A DNA stretch of 22,978 nt, taken from Theodoxus fluviatilis (lineage: Eukaryota; Mollusca; Gastropoda; Cycloneritida; Neritidae). The translations under genes were made by a program, and so were the position numbers. The DNA lies in NCBI GenBank assembly GCA_034096865.1, contig JAWQFJ010014251.1:17501-40478 (forward strand), given 5' to 3'. Shown here piece after piece: positions 20,401-22,978 of the stretch (position 1 is its first letter; each line of letters opens with the position of its first letter). The notes under the pieces are model-generated. The model saw only the letters and a list, made by a program, of their open reading frames with translations. It was not told where the DNA came from and did no database searches.

Positions 20401-22374
20401 CTTCACTCCCAGGTCTATCCAATCTCTGAGTGGGGTAGTCCTGTCTAAAGTGAAAGTTTCCCACACAGAGACTGCACTCCCAGGTCTATCCAATCTCTGA
20501 GTGGGGTAGTCCTGTCTAAAGGGAAAGTTTCCCACACAGAGACTTCACTCCCAGGTCTATCCAATCTCTGAGTGGGCTGGCCCTGTCTAAAGGGAAAGTT
20601 TCCCACACAGAGACTTCACTCCCAGGTCTATCCAATCTCTGAGTGGGCTGGCCCTGTCTAAAGGGAAAGTTTCCCACACAGAGACTTCACTCCCAGGTCT
20701 ATCCAATCTCTGAGACTGCACTCCCAGGTCTATCCAATCTCTGAGTGGTCTGGCCCTGTCTAAAGGGAAAGTTTCCCACACAGAGACTTCACTCCCAGGT
20801 CTATCCAATCTCTGAGTGGGCTGGCCCTGTCTAAAGGGAAAGTTTCCCACACAGAGACTTCACTCCCAGGTCTATCCAATCTCTGAGTGGGCTGGCCCTG
20901 TCTAAAGGGAAAGTTTCCCACACAGAGACTTCACTCCCAGGTCTATCCAATCTCTGAGTGGGCTGGCTCTGTCTAAAGGGAAAGTTTCCCACACAGAGAC
21001 TTCACTCCCAGGTCTATCCAATCTCTGAGTGGGCTGGCCCTGTCTAAAGGGAAAGTTTCCCACACAGAGACTTCACTCCCAGGTCTATCCAATCTCTGTG
21101 TGGGGTAGCCCTGTCTAAAGGGAAAGTTTCCCACACAGAGACTGCACTCCCAGGTCTATCCAATCTCTGTGTGGGCTGGCCCTGTCTAAAGGGAAAGTTT
21201 CCCACACAGAGACTTCACTCCCAGGTCTATCCAATCTCTGAGTGGGGTAGCCCTGTCTAAAGGGAAAGTTTCCCACACAGAGACTGCACTCCCAGGTCTG
21301 TCCAATCTCTGTGTGGGGTAGCCCTGTCTAAAGGGAAAGTTTCCCACACAGAGACTGCACTCCCAGGTCTATCCAATCTCTGAGTGGGCTGGCCCTGTCT
21401 AAAGGGAAAGTTTCCCACACAGAGACTTCACTCCCAGGTCTATCCAATCTCCGAGTGGGCTGGCCCTGTCTAAAGGGAAAGTTTCCCACACAGAGACTTC
21501 ACTCCCAGGTCTGTCCAATCTCTGAGTGGGGTAGCCCTGTCTAAAGGGAAAGTTTCCCACACAGAGACTTCACTCCCAGGTCTATCCAATCTCTGAGTGG
21601 GCTGGCCCTGTCTAAAGGGAAAGTTTCCCGCACAGAGACTGCACTCCCAGGTCTATCCAATCTCTGTGTGGGCTGGCCCTGTCTAAAGGGAAAGTTTCCC
21701 ACACAGAGACTTCACTCCCAGGTCTATCCAATCTCTGAGTGGGGTAGCCCTGTCTAAAGGGAAAGTTTCCCACACAGAGACTTCACTCCCAGGTCTATCC
21801 AATCTCTGTGTGGGCTGGCCCTGTCTAAAGGGAAAGTTTCCCACACAGAGACTGCACTCCCAGGTCTATCCAATCTCTGTGTGGGCTGGCCCTGTCTAAA
21901 GGGAAAGTTTCCCACACAGGGACTGCACTCCCAGGTCTATCCAATCTCTGTGTGGGCTGGCCCTGTCTAAAGTGAAAGTTTCCCACACAGAGACTGCACT
22001 CCCAGGTCTATCCAATCTCTGAGTGGGGTAGTCCTGTCTAAAGGGAAAGTTTCCCACACAGAGACTGCACTCCCAGGTCTATCCAATCTCTGAGTGGGCT
22101 GGCCCTGTCTAAAGGGAAAGTTTCCCACACAGAGACTGCACTCCCAGGTCTATCCAATCTCTGAGTGGGCTGGCCCTGTCTAAAGGGAAAGTTTCCCACA
22201 CAGAGACTGCACTCCCAGGTCTATCCAATCTCTGAGTGGGCTGGCCCTGTCTAAAGGGAAAGTTTCCCACACAGAGACTTCACTCCCAGGTCTATCCAAT
22301 CTCTGAGACTTCACTCCCAGGTCTATCCAATCTCTGAGTGGGGTAGCCCTGTCTAAAGGGAAAGTTTCCCACAC
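17488..22374. repeat. higher-order repeat block, copy 2
   Basis: This block repeats copy 1 in the same orientation with the same order of rare variants. It lost one full monomer and gained one truncated monomer near 17.9-18.2 kb, lost one monomer between 18.83 and 20.59 kb, and gained three monomers between 21.63 and 22.18 kb. It has private changes such as GGTATATCC (about 18922 and 19136), CACAATAAGAC (about 19187), TTTCCTACAC (about 19325) and TCTATTCAATC (about 18154). Private changes argue against a pure assembly copy. Confidence 0.82.
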
Positions 22375-22390
22375 AGAGACTGCACTCCCA

Positions 22391-22978
22391 GAGGTCTATC
22401 CAATCTCCGGGGTGAGGGGCTGGCCCTGTCTAAAGGGAAAGTTTCACACACAGAGACTGAAATACAAAGGTAATATAAAATCTCATGAGGGGGGGGAGTC
22501 ACGGTAAAAAACGAAAGGGACAAAAGTTTCCCAAAAAACAAGAGGAAGCAACAAAAGGTCCTATACCAATATTGGGTAGGGATGGCCTTGTCTAAAGGGA
22601 AAGTTAAAACAGAGAATTCACTCCCAGCCTGTCAACTAGCTTTTCTGAGTGGGGGCCATCGTCATTCTAAAGTTGGAAAGTTTCACACAAAGAGAATACA
22701 AACTACCCAGTATATCAAATCTCTGAGGCGGGTAGTAATGCCTAAAGGGGGACGAAAGTTTACACAAAGGATGCACTCCACAGGTTACAATCTGCTGAGT
22801 AGCGAACCTTAGACCCTTGTCTCTCAAAGGGGAAGTTTCACACACAGGGACCGTACACTCCCAGGTTTCTATCCAATCTCATCAGAGCGGAGGATGGCTA
22901 CACTGTCTAAAGTGAATGTTTAACAAACAGGAGACCGCACCCACTCCAGGTCTATCAAATACTCTGAGTGGGGTAGTC
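22391..22978. repeat. strongly diverged, indel-rich satellite monomers at the window end
   Basis: From the AGAGGTCTATCC insertion onward, monomers remain recognisable by TCTAAAGGGAAAG, CTGAGTGGGG and CCCAGG landmarks, but each has many substitutions and mostly insertions, with unit lengths of about 75-85 bp. About seven or eight such units reach the window edge. The change from near-identical to heavily altered happens within one monomer. It could be an unpolished long-read tip or a decayed array edge. Open frames at 22353-22845 are not genes. Confidence 0.8.

Larger units (their letters stand above)
9010..22390. repeat. 71-bp satellite array, right segment (about 184 full and 11 truncated monomers)
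   Basis: The same head-to-tail 71-bp monomer resumes after the transposon in the same orientation and phase. Compared with the left segment it has many more GACTTC and CTCTGTG variants, a CTCCGAG variant, a one-base deletion variant (CTCTGGTGGG) and eleven 31-bp truncated monomers. It lacks the TAAATTAA variant. Offsets between rare variants are explained to the base by full monomers, 31-bp truncated monomers and one-base deletions, which supports the monomer accounting. All open frames here use GTG starts on the minus strand and are not genes. Confidence 0.97.

Noticed and set aside
5846..22374. Repeated minus-strand open frames with the RLDRPGS and VWETFPLDRA pattern, up to 155 codons
   Set aside because: They start at GTG, not ATG. 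They are one, two or more satellite monomers read in rotating frames (71 is not divisible by 3), stop at the TAG in TTTAGAC, and change frame with each monomer. Their repetition reflects the DNA repeat, not protein conservation.
2672..22390. CRISPR-like array
   Set aside because: Units are contiguous with no unique spacers, and the context is a eukaryotic genome.
2672..22390. Monomer as a 5S, tRNA or other pol III gene repeat
   Set aside because: No A-box and B-box pair with proper spacing and no T-run terminator are present in the monomer; GGTCTATCC is only a weak B-box resemblance.
2672..22390. CENP-B box in the satellite
   Set aside because: The box needs CpG-containing TTCG and CGGG words, and the consensus monomer has no CpG. 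Centromeric role is neither supported nor excluded.

Overview
The window looks like nuclear DNA of a marine invertebrate, most likely a mollusc and perhaps a gastropod. The grounds are spliced exons with consensus GT-AG sites, long CA/TG microsatellites, a decayed SINE-like repeat of a kind I associate with molluscan genomes, a BED-finger transposon and about 19 kb of satellite DNA. I see no prokaryotic gene, operon, rRNA, tRNA or CRISPR array. The organism call is inference.

Layout. Positions 1-2671 are single-copy flank: a (T)26(G)14 tract, a CA-rich minisatellite, two in-frame exons on the minus strand (1469-1538 and 968-1116) joined by a 352-nt intron, a SINE-like repeat (about 2031-2312) and a TG-rich microsatellite. 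Positions 2672-22390 are one family of head-to-tail 71-bp satellite monomers, roughly 260 full copies. A 961-bp DNA transposon (8049-9009) interrupts it, with 13-bp terminal inverted repeats, a 6-bp target duplication (GTGGGG) and a broken BED-finger transposase start on the minus strand. From 22391 to the window end the same monomer continues but is suddenly full of indels and substitutions.

The satellite is the main object. Each monomer holds a pair of 12-nt inverted arms (CCCACACAGAGA and TCTCTGTGTGGG), perfect in one monomer class and with a single A-A mismatch in the other. The arms are spaced almost evenly (22 nt inside the monomer, 25 nt between monomers), so a transcript or single strand could pair each arm with either neighbour. 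Eleven truncated 31-bp monomers with one shared junction, found only right of about 10.3 kb, look like one ancestral 40-bp deletion across this inverted repeat, later spread by amplification. Rare variants show higher-order structure: a 5-monomer (about 355 bp) repeat left of the transposon, and nested repeats of about 2.7 kb and 5.5 kb to its right.

The only credible protein-coding content is the pair of host exons (product not recognised) and the truncated transposase start. Nearly all other open frames are low-complexity translations or GTG-initiated frames through the satellite. The gene, satellite and transposon do not form an evident functional system. The satellite array lies upstream of the two exons, either in an intron of that gene or beyond its 5' end.
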